The notes below the pieces were generated by a model. That model saw nothing but the letters and a program-made list of their open reading frames with translations. It made no database searches and was not told the origin of the DNA. Positions 50,846-60,455 of a DNA stretch of 64,000 nucleotides are shown here, one piece after another (within the stretch, counting starts at the first letter, position 1; each line of letters begins with the position of its first letter). Made by a program: the position numbers and the translations under genes. Source of the stretch: Verrucomicrobiaceae bacterium (GTDB taxonomy: Bacteria; Verrucomicrobiota; Verrucomicrobiia; Verrucomicrobiales; Verrucomicrobiaceae); NCBI GenBank assembly GCA_016713245.1, contig JADJPM010000004.1, positions 1,612,001 through 1,676,000 of the forward strand, given 5' to 3'.

Positions 50846-53332
50846 TCACCGCAGGCTGACTTTTTTCGACCCCTTCGAGCTGCTCTCGGTGATGTGGCAA
50901 GTTAGCTTGGCGGTCTTGATGGCGGGGGTGATCTCGGCGTTCAGGGCGAGCACCTCGATTTCATGCCCGCCGGGCTCCAGGCCAGTCACCACCGCTTCGC
51001 GTTCTTTGGTGGCGGCGGACCACTTGCCGCCGTCCACACGCCAGACATGCCATTCGGCTTTTCCCAGCCGTAGCTTGGCCGTGTCGCCGCTCACCTGATC
51101 GAGCTTTGCCTCGCTCACCGGCACGGGATGGCGCGGACGCACGTGAAGGTAGTCCTGTTCATCATCCGCACTGAGGGCGATGCGCAGGAAGGCGTGGCCG
51201 GAGTCGGTGACATGGGCCTCGTAGATTTTGCAACTATCGCCGTGGAGTGGGTCATCCTTGCTACCATGCTCCATGAAGATGGCGGCGGCCCCATGAAAGC
51301 ATTTCCACAGCCGCATGTCATAGTCTCTCATCCAGCACACGCCGTGCCGGTCGTAGGCGGTGCAGGTGACCCGGTGTGGCTCCACCGGGCATCCCTCTGG
51401 CGGGGTGGGACTGCGGGTGTTGTTGATCGTGTTGTTTTCGATGTCGCTCACCCCGGCCTCTTGCCATCGTTTTCCGTCGATGAGCTGATGGTCTGTGAAT
51501 TCGAGGGGGATGGTCAACAGGCCGCTGGAGTCAAAGAACGGGGCGCCAGTGGCTCTCGCTCCCTCACCGCCGATCTGAGGTGGCTGCCAGCTCTGCCACT
51601 GGCCGCCATCGAAGAAGTGCAGGGTGCCATCCATGCGCATGAAGGCGATTTGCTTGGGCCTGGAGACCGCGGCGAAAGGGGCGTAGCCGGGCCAATCATG
51701 GAGGAGCAGCTTTGATCCCGCACGCAGGCGTGCCTCCAGTGCTTTCTTCGGGTCTGGGAAGACCTCCCACTGGCCGCTCGGTAGGTCGAGCACGGCGGCG
51801 GGACCGTCTTGCTTCGGCCAAAGCCATGCCTGGCCGGTGCCATCGGCAGCCAGCATGTGCGTGCGCATCGCCAGCACGCTTTCCGGCACCTCCAGCGGCT
51901 GCCGGTTTCCCTCCTGATCCCAGCGGCAAAAGAGTCCATTCGGCGAGCGACCCATCACGCTGCCAGCGCCATCATCGACCAAATAGGATCCCGTCTTCAT
52001 CCGCTCGATGCGTGCGATGGCGGGTTTGCCCTCCGTCTCTTCCTTCTCGGGCTTCAGCGGCTTGAGCACGGCCTCTCCATTCTGGAAGAGGACCAGCATG
52101 TTCTTGGCATCCGCCTTCTGCAGGCCCACCACCTGCCGTGCGCCCATCACGAGCGGCTTCTTCTTGGAATCGGAGGGAAAAAACAGCGCCCCGTCCTGCG
52201 AGCCGCACCAGAAACCCTCCTCGGTCTCCAGCACCGGCCTGTCCCACCAGCCAAACAGCGGCTCGGTGTCCAGCTTCGGTGTTCGGCGATGCATTTTAAG
52301 GTTGTTTTGCTCGGCGGTGGACATGGCCACCAGCACCGTCCCGCGTTCCTCAGGATCGAAGTAGCGCTTGGTATTCACCATGACCTGGCTGTTGATGCCC
52401 GTGGATGGGGTGAACTCCACGAGGTCCGGCTTTGGAGTGCCCACCATGTTCCAGGTACCGCCCGCTTTGAAGAATTGCTCGATGTAGTTCAGGTCCTCGT
52501 GACCGCTGAACCCGGTTTGCTTAGCCAGTCCTTCGACGTAGTCCATCACCAGCAGCCCAGCCACGGCGATGGTCAGTTTTCCGTCCCGCGGTGTCACCAC
52601 CGAGATGGCGCGGTATTTGTCCGGCATCTTCAGATCGACCTGATTCAGCGCCGTGCCCGTCATCTTCACCAGCCCGCGAAGTCTCCAGAGGTGGACAGGC
52701 TCCCGCAGGGCGGGATTCCAAAGCCAGAGCGCCCCCGCATGCTCCACCGCATGGACCTTCGCATGCCCGGAGCTGCTCGATCCGTCCGAGCGGGCCTCCG
52801 GCGGCACCCACAGGCTCTCCGGCAGGAGCGTCGTCTGGCTGTCGGCACGGCCTTTGCGGAGGCGCAGCACCTCGCGGCCCTCGTGCGTGATGAGCAGCCC
52901 GCCATCCTCCAGCGGCAAAAGGATCGGGCGGCTCAGGTCCACCGCCAGTGTCACCGGCGGCACGTCCTCTTTGGCCGCATGCCAGGTCACATGGAAGAGC
53001 TTCTTGGCGCTGCGGTCCTGCCACAGGCAGGCGATCGAGCCGTCCTTCAACCGCGTGAGGGCCTTCGGCTCCACGCGATCGGGCTTGGCAAACCCCTGCG
53101 GTCTCACCGACCTCCAGCGCCCCTTTTCCAGCACCTGAAGCTCAGCGCCCCAACGCGTCAGATAAGCCCAGATTCTGCCCTCTCCGTCCGACACGATGTC
53201 CGCGATGCCCTTGCGCACATCCTGGGTCGTAAACACCGCTTCGGGATCGCCGGGCTTTGGAGACGCCATTTCGGCCGTCGCCGAGGAGACAAGGCACGCC
53301 AAGAGCAGCAGAGCGGGAAGGTTGATTTGCAT
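50846..53332 (-). CDS. Secreted beta-propeller-like protein of unknown function
   Basis: An 828-residue protein. The start at 53332 (MQINLPALLLLACLVSSATAE) gives a clear signal peptide. The body consists of irregular beta-strand repeats with Trp and Gly (GRIWAYLTRWGAELQVLEKG), resembling a two-component-regulator-type propeller. The C-terminal ~90 residues look like a Y_Y_Y/Ig-like domain (GLEPGGHEIEVLALN). No catalytic motif recognised. The ~45 bp before the start are AT-rich. Confidence 0.6.
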   Translation of the reverse strand: MQINLPALLLLACLVSSATAEMASPKPGDPEAVFTTQDVRKGIADIVSDGEGRIWAYLTRWGAELQVLEKGRWRSVRPQGFAKPDRVEPKALTRLKDGSIACLWQDRSAKKLFHVTWHAAKEDVPPVTLAVDLSRPILLPLEDGGLLITHEGREVLRLRKGRADSQTTLLPESLWVPPEARSDGSSSSGHAKVHAVEHAGALWLWNPALREPVHLWRLRGLVKMTGTALNQVDLKMPDKYRAISVVTPRDGKLTIAVAGLLVMDYVEGLAKQTGFSGHEDLNYIEQFFKAGGTWNMVGTPKPDLVEFTPSTGINSQVMVNTKRYFDPEERGTVLVAMSTAEQNNLKMHRRTPKLDTEPLFGWWDRPVLETEEGFWCGSQDGALFFPSDSKKKPLVMGARQVVGLQKADAKNMLVLFQNGEAVLKPLKPEKEETEGKPAIARIERMKTGSYLVDDGAGSVMGRSPNGLFCRWDQEGNRQPLEVPESVLAMRTHMLAADGTGQAWLWPKQDGPAAVLDLPSGQWEVFPDPKKALEARLRAGSKLLLHDWPGYAPFAAVSRPKQIAFMRMDGTLHFFDGGQWQSWQPPQIGGEGARATGAPFFDSSGLLTIPLEFTDHQLIDGKRWQEAGVSDIENNTINNTRSPTPPEGCPVEPHRVTCTAYDRHGVCWMRDYDMRLWKCFHGAAAIFMEHGSKDDPLHGDSCKIYEAHVTDSGHAFLRIALSADDEQDYLHVRPRHPVPVSEAKLDQVSGDTAKLRLGKAEWHVWRVDGGKWSAATKEREAVVTGLEPGGHEIEVLALNAEITPAIKTAKLTCHITESSSKGSKKVSLR

Positions 53333-54240
53333 GGTAATTATAAAAATAATGTAAAATTCACCAAATCGCAAGCGAGCCGCTCGAAAACACACTTGGAGGG
53401 GACTCTCCTCATCTGGGCTCCCTGCCTTGCGCGATCCCTCTCCGGGCGAGACCTCTGGTTGCCCCAAAGAGCCCCCTCTTTGACCTCAAACACACCGTTC
53501 TTTGAGGTCGAGCCACGCAGTGTTTGAACTCAGCGGCCGCGTTCCAGCTGCCAAAATCCCCTCGAAACGGCGACATTCAGGCCCAAACGGCCCTCAAAAC
53601 CCCGCTTCACTGATCCGGTGAACAGGCCGCTTGGCCTCGCCGAGCCAAAAAGAATGAAAACATTCTTCCAAAGCACCGGAACAAAATCGAAAAGTTACCG
53701 TGCAAAATGGAAATGTTCCCGTCCCTTTCCCCAAGGGCCCCCGGCCTTCTCCAAAGATTTCCAGGCGTTCCCATCTCGCAAGGAAAGGCGGTTTCCAACC
53801 GCCTCACGCCACCCCCGGTGCTTGAAAAGCGCCGCTCCTTGTCCCGCTCGGCTTCCTCATCCCCAGAGCCTCAAAGTCTCCCTGTCTGCCAGTCTCATGG
53901 TCTCCAAGTCTGGTGCCCCTACCGCTCTCCCAGTCTTGCCACAAGCCCGATTCCGGCGCCCCCCGCACCGCAACCATCGGCTTCGAGGCGCATTCTCTTG
54001 GATTGGGAATTTGGATAACTGATTCCTTGATGGCCGACTTCGTTCTCGCCAATGGCTGCATGTCATCCAACCAACTCGGTGACTGTCCTGCGCAAAGCGC
54101 ATCTTCAAAGCTGAAGAACACACAGGAGAACCCGCCGAGGCAAGGAGAGTTCCGCCGCGCCTCTCCCGAGACCTGCACACTGAACTGCAAGGTCGCCGTC
54201 GCGAACATGCACGCCACGCTCCATATTTGAACATCATCCC
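53333..54240. other. 900-bp stretch without a supported gene
   Basis: Frames on both strands are open in places but show low-complexity, repeat-like text (several AGTCTC, GGTCTCC and CAGTCTTGCC segments around 53870-53940) and no domain or good start. It lies between the propeller-like gene and a gene remnant beside IS630. It may be decayed sequence from an earlier accessory gene. Confidence 0.5.
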
Positions 54241-54339
54241 ATGGCCGAAATTGACTTTGAAAAGATCGCCCCTCGGTGTGGGAGTGTTGAAAACGCCTTC
54301 GAGGAATTGTGCTGCCAGCTAGAGCGTTTTAAATATTAA
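54241..54339 (+). pseudogene. N-terminal remnant of a gene cut by IS630
   Basis: MAEIDFEKIAPRCGSVENAF followed by EELCCQLE reads as a normal N-terminus, then the frame runs into the IS left end (RFKY, stop). N-termini of this type (GS...AFEELCCQL) occur in restriction/phage-defence-associated proteins, from memory only. No matching continuation is seen after the IS at 55313, so the rest was deleted. Confidence 0.6.
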
Positions 54340-55313
54340 CGTGGAATAGTAGGGGGCTGGTGCTAAGGGAAGGCATGGCCACACTCTCTCTCGATCTTCG
54401 TCAACGCATCATCAGCACCTGCGACCGCGGTGAAGGCACGCAAGAACAGGTCGCCCGGCGCTTTGGCGTCTCTTACGGCATGGTCAAAAAGCTGCTCCAG
54501 CAGCGGCGCAAGACCGGCTGCATCAAGCCTCGACATCACCTCGCCGGCCGCAAGAAGAAGATCGTGGCCGAGCATCGCATCGCGATTCGCAAACAACTCC
54601 AGCGCAAGCCTGACATGACCTTGGCCGAGCTACGCGACGCGCTCGGACTGGAGTGCACACTGCCTGCCATCCACTATGTGCTCGTGGACATGGGGCTGAC
54701 ATATAAAAAAAGACGCTCCGCGCTGCCGAGCAAGACCGCGAAGACGTCGCCAAAGCGCGGCGGGGGTGGAAGCGCAAGCAAGGCGGGCTAGAGCCCTGGC
54801 GGCTGGTGTTCCTCGACGAGAGCGGAGCCAAAACCAACATGACCCGGCTGCGAGGGCGGGTGCCACGAGGCAAGCGACTGCACACCGCGGCGCCCTCCGG
54901 GCGCTGGCAGAGCACGACGATGATCTAGTCCATCCGGCTCGATGGCACCACCGCCTGCATGCACCTGCCAGGAGCGGCCGACACGGCAGCCTTCGTGACC
55001 TATCTCAGCGAGTTGCTCTGCCCCACGCTTCGCAGAGGTGACATCGTGGTGATGGACAACCTCGCTGTGCACAAAAGCCCGCAAGTGGCGGCCTTGGTTG
55101 AAGCGGTGGGAGTCGAAGTGAGGTTCCTGCCGGCCTACTCGCCGGACCTCAATCCGATTGAGAAAAAGTGGAGCAAAATCAAAGCCTCTCTGCGAAGCAC
55201 AGAGGCCCGCACTCCTGAGGAACTCGACCAAGCTATCAGCCGGGCGTTCTCAAAAATCACAGCCAAAGACGCCGCAGGTTATTTTGCCTCTTGCGGTTAT
55301 AGGATTATTTAAA
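54328..55313. mobile_element. IS630-family insertion sequence, inactive
   Basis: About 986 bp. Both ends carry TTTAAATA in inverted orientation (left 54328-54335, right 55306-55313) with weaker similarity further in; IS630 elements insert at TA. It encodes a two-frame transposase with an internal nonsense codon. Exact ends are uncertain by a few bases. Confidence 0.75.
54360..55312 (+). pseudogene. IS630-family transposase, frameshift plus in-frame TAG
   Basis: The first frame (54360-54791) holds the HTH part (SLDLRQRIISTCDRGEGTQE, VARRFGVSYGMVKKLLQQ). A -1 shift at an A7 run near 54710 leads to AEQDREDVAKARRGWKRK and the DDE domain: FLDESGAKTNM (first D), IVVMDNLAVHKS (second D) and NPIEKKWSKIK (E). 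The shift may be programmed, as in other IS630 members. A TAG at 54926-54928 interrupts STTMI-SIRLDG between the first two catalytic Asp residues, so no active transposase is expected. Confidence 0.85.
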
Positions 55314-55354
55314 CTGATCTAGGTGACCCTTTCGCAAGAGCAACCGCCATCATT

Positions 55355-55681
55355 CTATCCGAGCGGCTGAACAAAATAGTGCTGCTTGTGCCCGCCCCGC
55401 GCCAGTTCAGCGGCTTTGGCCTCTGCTTCGGCTTGGGTGGCGTAGCAGGCGATGAGGAAACGAGCGCCGTTGTCGTCTTCGCGGTAGAGGGCGCGTGGGA
55501 GTTCGATCGCAGATATCGGTGCGGTGGCTCAGGCGGAGCGGGGCTCGTTGGGTACCGCGGCCCAAGCTCCGAGTTCATCCTGGCCCCAAACGACGCCGAG
55601 ACCGGAGGCCACGGTGCGGAGCAGTTCGAGTTCAGTCTCTGTTTCACCCGCATTCAGCGGCTCGCCACGATCACTCCCACG
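55355..55681 (-). pseudogene. Small protein gene with in-frame TGA, SPOR-like end
   Basis: On the minus strand one frame reads GEPLNAGETETELELLRTVA, then GLGVVWGQDELGAWAAVPNE, stops at TGA (55531-55529), and continues ISAIELPRALYREDDNGARF, LIACYATQAEAEAKAAELAR to a TAG at 55355. The latter part looks like a SPOR-type or similar small alpha/beta repeat. No good start codon is visible. It follows the transpeptidase-like gene directly. It lies next to IS630 and may have decayed. Confidence 0.5.
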
Positions 55682-57134
55682 TTAGATCGCTGCCAGCAGG
55701 GAGGAGGCGAATGACGCGGGCGAGGTCCCAATTCGTGAGGCGGAAGCCACCGATGCTTTCTTGCCGCATCATGTAGCCTGGAATGCTGGTGCCGTGGAGG
55801 CCGTAGGGCAGGGGTTTGGGATCGGTGGCTTTGGCGAGATTGATCCAGGCGATGCCGGCGGGGTTGTTCGGTCCGGGCGCGAGCACGATTGGCGCTGGCG
55901 TAGGCATGGTGGGATCACCGGTGCTGGTGAAACGAGGATGCGGGATGACATCGAGCACCTTCCAGGTGCCACGTCCTCGCAGTCCTGGCCGGGCGACAAA
56001 GATGGGCATGCTGGCGATGACTTCCTCGCCACGGCGAATGATGAGGCGCTTTAACTCAACGATTGTGGCTTTAATAGGGGCGGAGGGATCCGCGGCAGGC
56101 TGCACTGGGGCTGCGAGAGCGTTTTCAATCTCAAAGGGGATCACATTGGGCACGAGGAAGGTGGTGCCGGGTGCGTTGGGGGATTTGATGTGGGGATTGA
56201 TGCGGCGTAAAAAGGCCTCGGAGGCGTGAAAGCGCTCGGAGACGAATTCCCAGCCGCTGCGGTAGGCGAGGAAGCCCTGTGAGGTGAGATCACTCAACGT
56301 CACCACGGGAGGTGGAGCTCCTTTTTTGCGGCTTGGCTCCTCCGCCATCGGGGCGATCCAGCGGAGATCGTCCGGTCGCAGTTCATACTCGGTGTAGGCT
56401 CCGCCAATGGCTTTCATTTGCTCCGAGGGCTGGCCGTCGGGCGTGAATAGCTGACCCGGGCGGGCTTTCTCGAATGTCTTGAAGGCCGCTTCATAGACAG
56501 GGCCCGTGGTGCCGTCGATGGGGCCGATGGTGAAGCCCTGCCGGTCGAGAAAGACCTGCGTCTGGACGAGGGCCGCCGCGCCCCAGGCTGCCGGTGGCAG
56601 GGCACGCTTGGGCTTGGTAGCGATCAACACGGGTGGCGGGGCCGATGCGGCTGGCTTGGGGCTGGAACTAGCGTTTCCCTTGTCGTCCTTCGGCGGCGGA
56701 GGCGGAAGCATGGCCTTGATGTCCTCAATGCCAGGAATGCGAAGGGTTTGGCCGATGCGGATGACATCGTTTTTGAGCGAGTTGAAGGTCTTGATGTGCT
56801 CGACGGTGACGACGTATCGTCTGGCGATGACGGTGAGGGTTTCACCACGGGCCACGGTGTGATCGAGGGCTTTTTCAGGAGCCGTGCGCACGGGAGGCTT
56901 GGGCGCTTCGGGAGCCTTTGGATCGGTGGTTGGCGCCGCCGGGGCCGGAGTGGCGGCGGCCATGGCCCAGGCACCAGCATCACCCGGCTCGATCTGCCAT
57001 TTCCATTTCACGGCCTGCTCCAGTCCGGGCTCGACGGTGGCGGGCGGCGGCGGAGCAGTGACGTCCTGGGCACTCGCGGAGGCGAGCATGAGGAGTGGGC
57101 AAAGCCGGAGCAAGGAGGGGATTTTCACGACCAT
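55671..57134 (-). CDS. L,D-transpeptidase-like protein with LysM, catalytic Cys missing
   Basis: A 487-residue protein with signal peptide (SLLRLCPLLMLASASAQ). A LysM domain lies at ~90-135 (HTVARGETLTVIARRYVV ... TLRIPG), a peptidoglycan-binding-1-like part at ~190-230 (LDRQGFTIGPIDGTTGPVYE) and a YkuD-type domain at ~350-487. The YkuD motif normally reads HGxx...SxGCxR; here it is YGLHGTSIPG followed by ESIGGFRLTNWD, so the nucleophilic Cys is Gly. It should bind peptidoglycan but not form 3-3 cross-links by the usual mechanism. Confidence 0.8.
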   Translation of the reverse strand: MVVKIPSLLRLCPLLMLASASAQDVTAPPPPATVEPGLEQAVKWKWQIEPGDAGAWAMAAATPAPAAPTTDPKAPEAPKPPVRTAPEKALDHTVARGETLTVIARRYVVTVEHIKTFNSLKNDVIRIGQTLRIPGIEDIKAMLPPPPPKDDKGNASSSPKPAASAPPPVLIATKPKRALPPAAWGAAALVQTQVFLDRQGFTIGPIDGTTGPVYEAAFKTFEKARPGQLFTPDGQPSEQMKAIGGAYTEYELRPDDLRWIAPMAEEPSRKKGAPPPVVTLSDLTSQGFLAYRSGWEFVSERFHASEAFLRRINPHIKSPNAPGTTFLVPNVIPFEIENALAAPVQPAADPSAPIKATIVELKRLIIRRGEEVIASMPIFVARPGLRGRGTWKVLDVIPHPRFTSTGDPTMPTPAPIVLAPGPNNPAGIAWINLAKATDPKPLPYGLHGTSIPGYMMRQESIGGFRLTNWDLARVIRLLPAGSDLTWE

Positions 57135-57182
57135 GCGGTCATACAAGGCGCAAACGCCGCGAGCACAAGCAGGCGTTGCAGC

Positions 57183-58277
57183 TTACTTGCCGAGCACCTG
57201 CTTCAGCACCTCGATGCAGCGCTCATTCTGCGGCATGGTGCCGATGGAAATGCGCACCCAGTCGGGAAGCTTATAGGCAGCCATGGCACGGACAATAACG
57301 CCCAGGTCCATCATGGCTTTGAAGACGGCGTTGCCATCACCCACCTTCACGAGCACGAAGTTCGCGTAGCTGGGGATGTATTCGAGGCCCATCTCACCGA
57401 ACTGCGCCTGGAGATAGTCGCGGCCTTCATCGGTGATGCGCTTGGTTTTTGCCTGATGCTCCTCGTCGAGTAAACCGGCGAGAGCACCCGCCTGGGCGAT
57501 GGAATTGAGGTTGAAGGGCTGTCGCGTGCGCTGGAGCACATCGATAAGCTCTTTGTTGGCGATGCCATAACCCACACGGGTGCCAGCAAGACCCTGAATC
57601 TTTGAGAAGGTGCGGAGAACGACAACGTTGCGGCCTTGGCGGACGTATTTGAGGGTGTCCGGTGGGTTGTCGAGGAACTCGTAATAGGCCTCGTCGAACA
57701 CGACGACGACATGATCGGGCACTTTGGCCATGAAACGGTCGATCTGCTCCTGCGTGACGAGCGTGCCGGTGGGGTTGTTTGGATTGGCGATGAAGACTTC
57801 CTTGGTCTGCGGTGTGATCGCCTCCGCCATGGCGTCGAGATCATGCACATAACCGGGGTCTGGCACCTCGATGGTGTCCGCACCAAAGACCTTCGCCATG
57901 AGTTTATAGACGAGGAAGGCGTGCTCGGCGGTGATGATGTTGTCACCGGGCTTCAGGAAGGCATGGCCGATGAATTCGATGACCTCGTTCGAGCCGCATC
58001 CCATGATGAAATTGCCCATTTCGAGGTCAAACTTCTCGGCGAGCGCATTTCGCAGCTTCCATGATGCGCCGTCCGGGTAGATGTGAACTTCTTCCACCGC
58101 CTTTTTCATGGCCTCGACCGCTTTTGGGGAAGGTCCGAGTGGATTTTCGTTGGAGGCCAGCTTGATGATGTCCTCCGGCTTCAGGCCGCGCTCGCGGGCG
58201 ACATCCTCAATGGGCTTTCCGGGTTCGTAAGCGACGAGATCTTTGAGCTGGGTGTTGGCGAAATTCCAGATGGACAT
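57183..58277 (-). CDS. hisC: Histidinol-phosphate aminotransferase
   Basis: A 364-residue fold type I PLP enzyme. Key motifs: NENPLGPSPKAVEAM near the N-terminus, YPDGASWKLRNALAE, ANPNNPTGT, VVVFDEAYYEF (Asp to the pyridine N) and RTFSKIQGLAGTRVGYG with the PLP Lys. Length and motif order match HisC, which makes L-histidinol phosphate; an aromatic aminotransferase role is also possible. No other his gene is nearby. It starts 62 bp from the ceramidase-like gene's end. Confidence 0.9.
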   Translation of the reverse strand: MSIWNFANTQLKDLVAYEPGKPIEDVARERGLKPEDIIKLASNENPLGPSPKAVEAMKKAVEEVHIYPDGASWKLRNALAEKFDLEMGNFIMGCGSNEVIEFIGHAFLKPGDNIITAEHAFLVYKLMAKVFGADTIEVPDPGYVHDLDAMAEAITPQTKEVFIANPNNPTGTLVTQEQIDRFMAKVPDHVVVVFDEAYYEFLDNPPDTLKYVRQGRNVVVLRTFSKIQGLAGTRVGYGIANKELIDVLQRTRQPFNLNSIAQAGALAGLLDEEHQAKTKRITDEGRDYLQAQFGEMGLEYIPSYANFVLVKVGDGNAVFKAMMDLGVIVRAMAAYKLPDWVRISIGTMPQNERCIEVLKQVLGK

Positions 58278-58355
58278 GGCGGGCCGCCTCCTATGGCCGG
58301 AATGTGGCGTGTGGCAAGCGTCTCGGCTCCACTCCGTCGGATTAAATATCGAAGG

Positions 58356-59693
58356 TCATTCCGCTAGCAACCGCCGCATCGCCTCCATGAGCACCTTTTC
58401 GACCTGCGGCGCGGTGTTGGAGCTGCTGGTTTGCACTTCGTAGCCGCCCTGCGTGTAGGCAATCTCAGTGCCGATGTAGCCGGTCGCGTAGTCGCCATAC
58501 GCGGCCATGCACACGGTGGCGTCCGGCTTCATCTGCTGCGCAGCGAGTTGATACTCGACGAAGAGCTCGCCGGGCATGTGGAGCACGTTCACGCTGCCGA
58601 GGCGCAGGCGTGTGAGCTCAAACTCATGCCCGGCTTCCGTGCGATTAAGCAGCGCGAGCTTCGTGGAGGCATTCAGGCGATCTCGCGCGTCGGCTTTGTC
58701 ATCGGCGAGCGTCTTTTCGAGCGCTTCGCGGTTCAAATTGGCCGCGAGAGGCAGTTTCACGCGCTCGATGCGCCAGTCGAGATCGTTGGCGGTGATCGGT
58801 GACTTCTTCGTGACCTCCCAAGCGCGTTTCATGCCCTCGGCCATGCGTTGCGTGAGCTGCACGCGGGCTTCGGGCGTGCCGTCGTTGTATTTGCCAGCGG
58901 CGACGTTGCCGCTCGCGCCGTTGAAGTGGATGTGCGGGATGTTGAGCGCCGTTTCACGCTGCGCACGTGCGAGTCCGACGAACTCGGCGGTGACATCGCC
59001 CTTGCCGTAGAAGCTCTGCGGGTGCGTGGCGTAGTAGGTGAGGCAGGCGAGCGGTGTTTCGCCGTCCCAGAAACTCACGAGCTTCAAAATCGGGTCGATG
59101 GTGCCTTCGTCGGCCTCTTTGGCCTTCGGATCGCGCGAGGCGCTCATGCGGCCAAACAGCACGCGACCGTTCGGGCCGAGGATGCGTCGATTCGAGGCCA
59201 CTTTCTCGACTTTTGCCTCGCCGAGGCCGAGATGCGTCACGGGCTTCGCCTGCTTCATCGCCTCACGAACCGCCGTCGCGGTGCTGGCGATCACTTTTCG
59301 ACAAAACGCCGCGTCCATGCGCGTGCCGCCGAGTCCATGCTTCGCCAGAAGCTCCTCCGCCGTGAGATCGCAACGCACGCCGTCGTGCTGATGCAGCGTG
59401 TGCACCGTCACGCGGTCCATCGTGGTCCCCGCCGCCTCCGCCAGCCCGCGCCGCCACTCGTCATGCCCGCCATTGCCGATGCCGATCCAGTCCACCGCAC
59501 AAAGCACCACCGGCTTGCCTTCCCCCATCAACACCACGCCCCGCGCACTCAACGGGTCCGTAATCGACCGCGCCTTCACATACGCTACCGGCATCCCGAC
59601 CTCCGGCGTCGCATCTGCGTTGAAGACCGCGAGGCGGAGTGGTTCGGCGGCTTGGAGGTGGGTGAGGAGCAGGGCGAAACACAGAATGCGCAT
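58356..59693 (-). CDS. Exported neutral/alkaline ceramidase-like protein
   Basis: A 445-residue protein with signal peptide (ILCFALLLTHLQAAEPL). The N-terminal LRLAVFNADATPEVG, HTLHQHDGVRCDL and later LTYYATHPQSFYG carry His residues positioned like the zinc ligands of the neutral ceramidase N-terminal domain, and FNGASGNVAAGKYN follows. Planctomycete and verrucomicrobial members are common and their true substrates are mostly unknown; amide hydrolysis of lipids or sugars is possible. Confidence 0.7.
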   Translation of the reverse strand: MRILCFALLLTHLQAAEPLRLAVFNADATPEVGMPVAYVKARSITDPLSARGVVLMGEGKPVVLCAVDWIGIGNGGHDEWRRGLAEAAGTTMDRVTVHTLHQHDGVRCDLTAEELLAKHGLGGTRMDAAFCRKVIASTATAVREAMKQAKPVTHLGLGEAKVEKVASNRRILGPNGRVLFGRMSASRDPKAKEADEGTIDPILKLVSFWDGETPLACLTYYATHPQSFYGKGDVTAEFVGLARAQRETALNIPHIHFNGASGNVAAGKYNDGTPEARVQLTQRMAEGMKRAWEVTKKSPITANDLDWRIERVKLPLAANLNREALEKTLADDKADARDRLNASTKLALLNRTEAGHEFELTRLRLGSVNVLHMPGELFVEYQLAAQQMKPDATVCMAAYGDYATGYIGTEIAYTQGGYEVQTSSSNTAPQVEKVLMEAMRRLLAE

Positions 59694-59736
59694 GGGTCTC
59701 AAACGTTTCCGATGCCACCACTCGTGCACGCCGCCT

Positions 59737-60129
59737 TCACGCCGGACTCATCACAAAGCCGCGATGCCGCTTGAGCATGGCTTTGTCGAAAGAAGCCAGC
59801 GTTTTGCAGCCCATGTCGCGGCAGCGATCCACGATGAGTTCGTCGGAGAGGTCGGCACCTTGTCGCAAAGCTCGCAATGCACCACGAATGCGGCCTTCGT
59901 CCTCGAAGATGAGGTTGTGAACCGTCAGCAGGCGGCCAAACGCCTCGGTCACCTCATCGGGAGTCCAGTCGTAGAGCGTGCTGAGCACCCAATCCACTTC
60001 CACGAGCACCAGATCCGGCACGAAGAAGGTCGCGTTCTTCTTCAACAGCATCGCGAGAACGGCACGCAACTGGACCTCGTCGTCTTGCGCGAGGTAGCGG
60101 ACGAGCACGTTGGTGTCGATGCCGGTCAT
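59737..60129 (-). CDS. vapC: PIN-domain toxin (VapC type)
   Basis: A 130-residue PIN ribonuclease. Acidic residues expected at the active site: GIDTNVLVRYL (first Asp), VLVEVDWVL (Glu), ADLSDELIVDRCRDMGC (Asp) and LASFDKAML (Asp). VapC toxins cleave tRNA or rRNA. The start overlaps the antitoxin stop by 4 bp (ATGA). Confidence 0.9.
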   Translation of the reverse strand: MTGIDTNVLVRYLAQDDEVQLRAVLAMLLKKNATFFVPDLVLVEVDWVLSTLYDWTPDEVTEAFGRLLTVHNLIFEDEGRIRGALRALRQGADLSDELIVDRCRDMGCKTLASFDKAMLKRHRGFVMSPA

Positions 60130-60392
60130 TTGGCGGATTTCTTGAATCGCTTGGCGGCTCCTGCGGCGATCGCTTTGCGCATGTCTCCAACCGCGACTGG
60201 CTTGAGCGGCTTCTTCTTTGGAAAACTGCCAGCGATGTCTTTGAACGTCGCGGATTTGGCGCTGAGAAGCACTTTGCCATCATCGGTGACCTCATACGAT
60301 AGCTTGGACTGGGGCTTCACGCCCAGCAAAACGGCGATAGCCATGGGCAATGTGGTCTGGTTTTTGGAGGTGAGCGTGGAAGCGTAGGTCAT
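60126..60392 (-). CDS. vapB: AbrB-type antitoxin (VapB type)
   Basis: An 88-residue protein. The swapped-hairpin AbrB fold is indicated by STLTSKNQTTLPMAIAVLLG, then LSYEVTDDGKVLLSA; the tail is basic and toxin-binding (DIAGSFPKKKPLKPV). The start at 60392 is preferred. Expected to neutralise the downstream PIN toxin and repress the pair. Confidence 0.85.
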   Translation of the reverse strand: MTYASTLTSKNQTTLPMAIAVLLGVKPQSKLSYEVTDDGKVLLSAKSATFKDIAGSFPKKKPLKPVAVGDMRKAIAAGAAKRFKKSAK

Positions 60393-60455
60393 GCACGGAT
60401 TCTCCCTTGATTCCGTGAATTGGTCAAGAAGCAAGGATTCGACTGCCAGTCGAAG

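Noticed and set aside
55355..55681. Selenocysteine at the in-frame TGA
   Set aside because: No SECIS-like hairpin was seen after the TGA, no start codon is evident and the flanks are decaying; plain nonsense is simpler.
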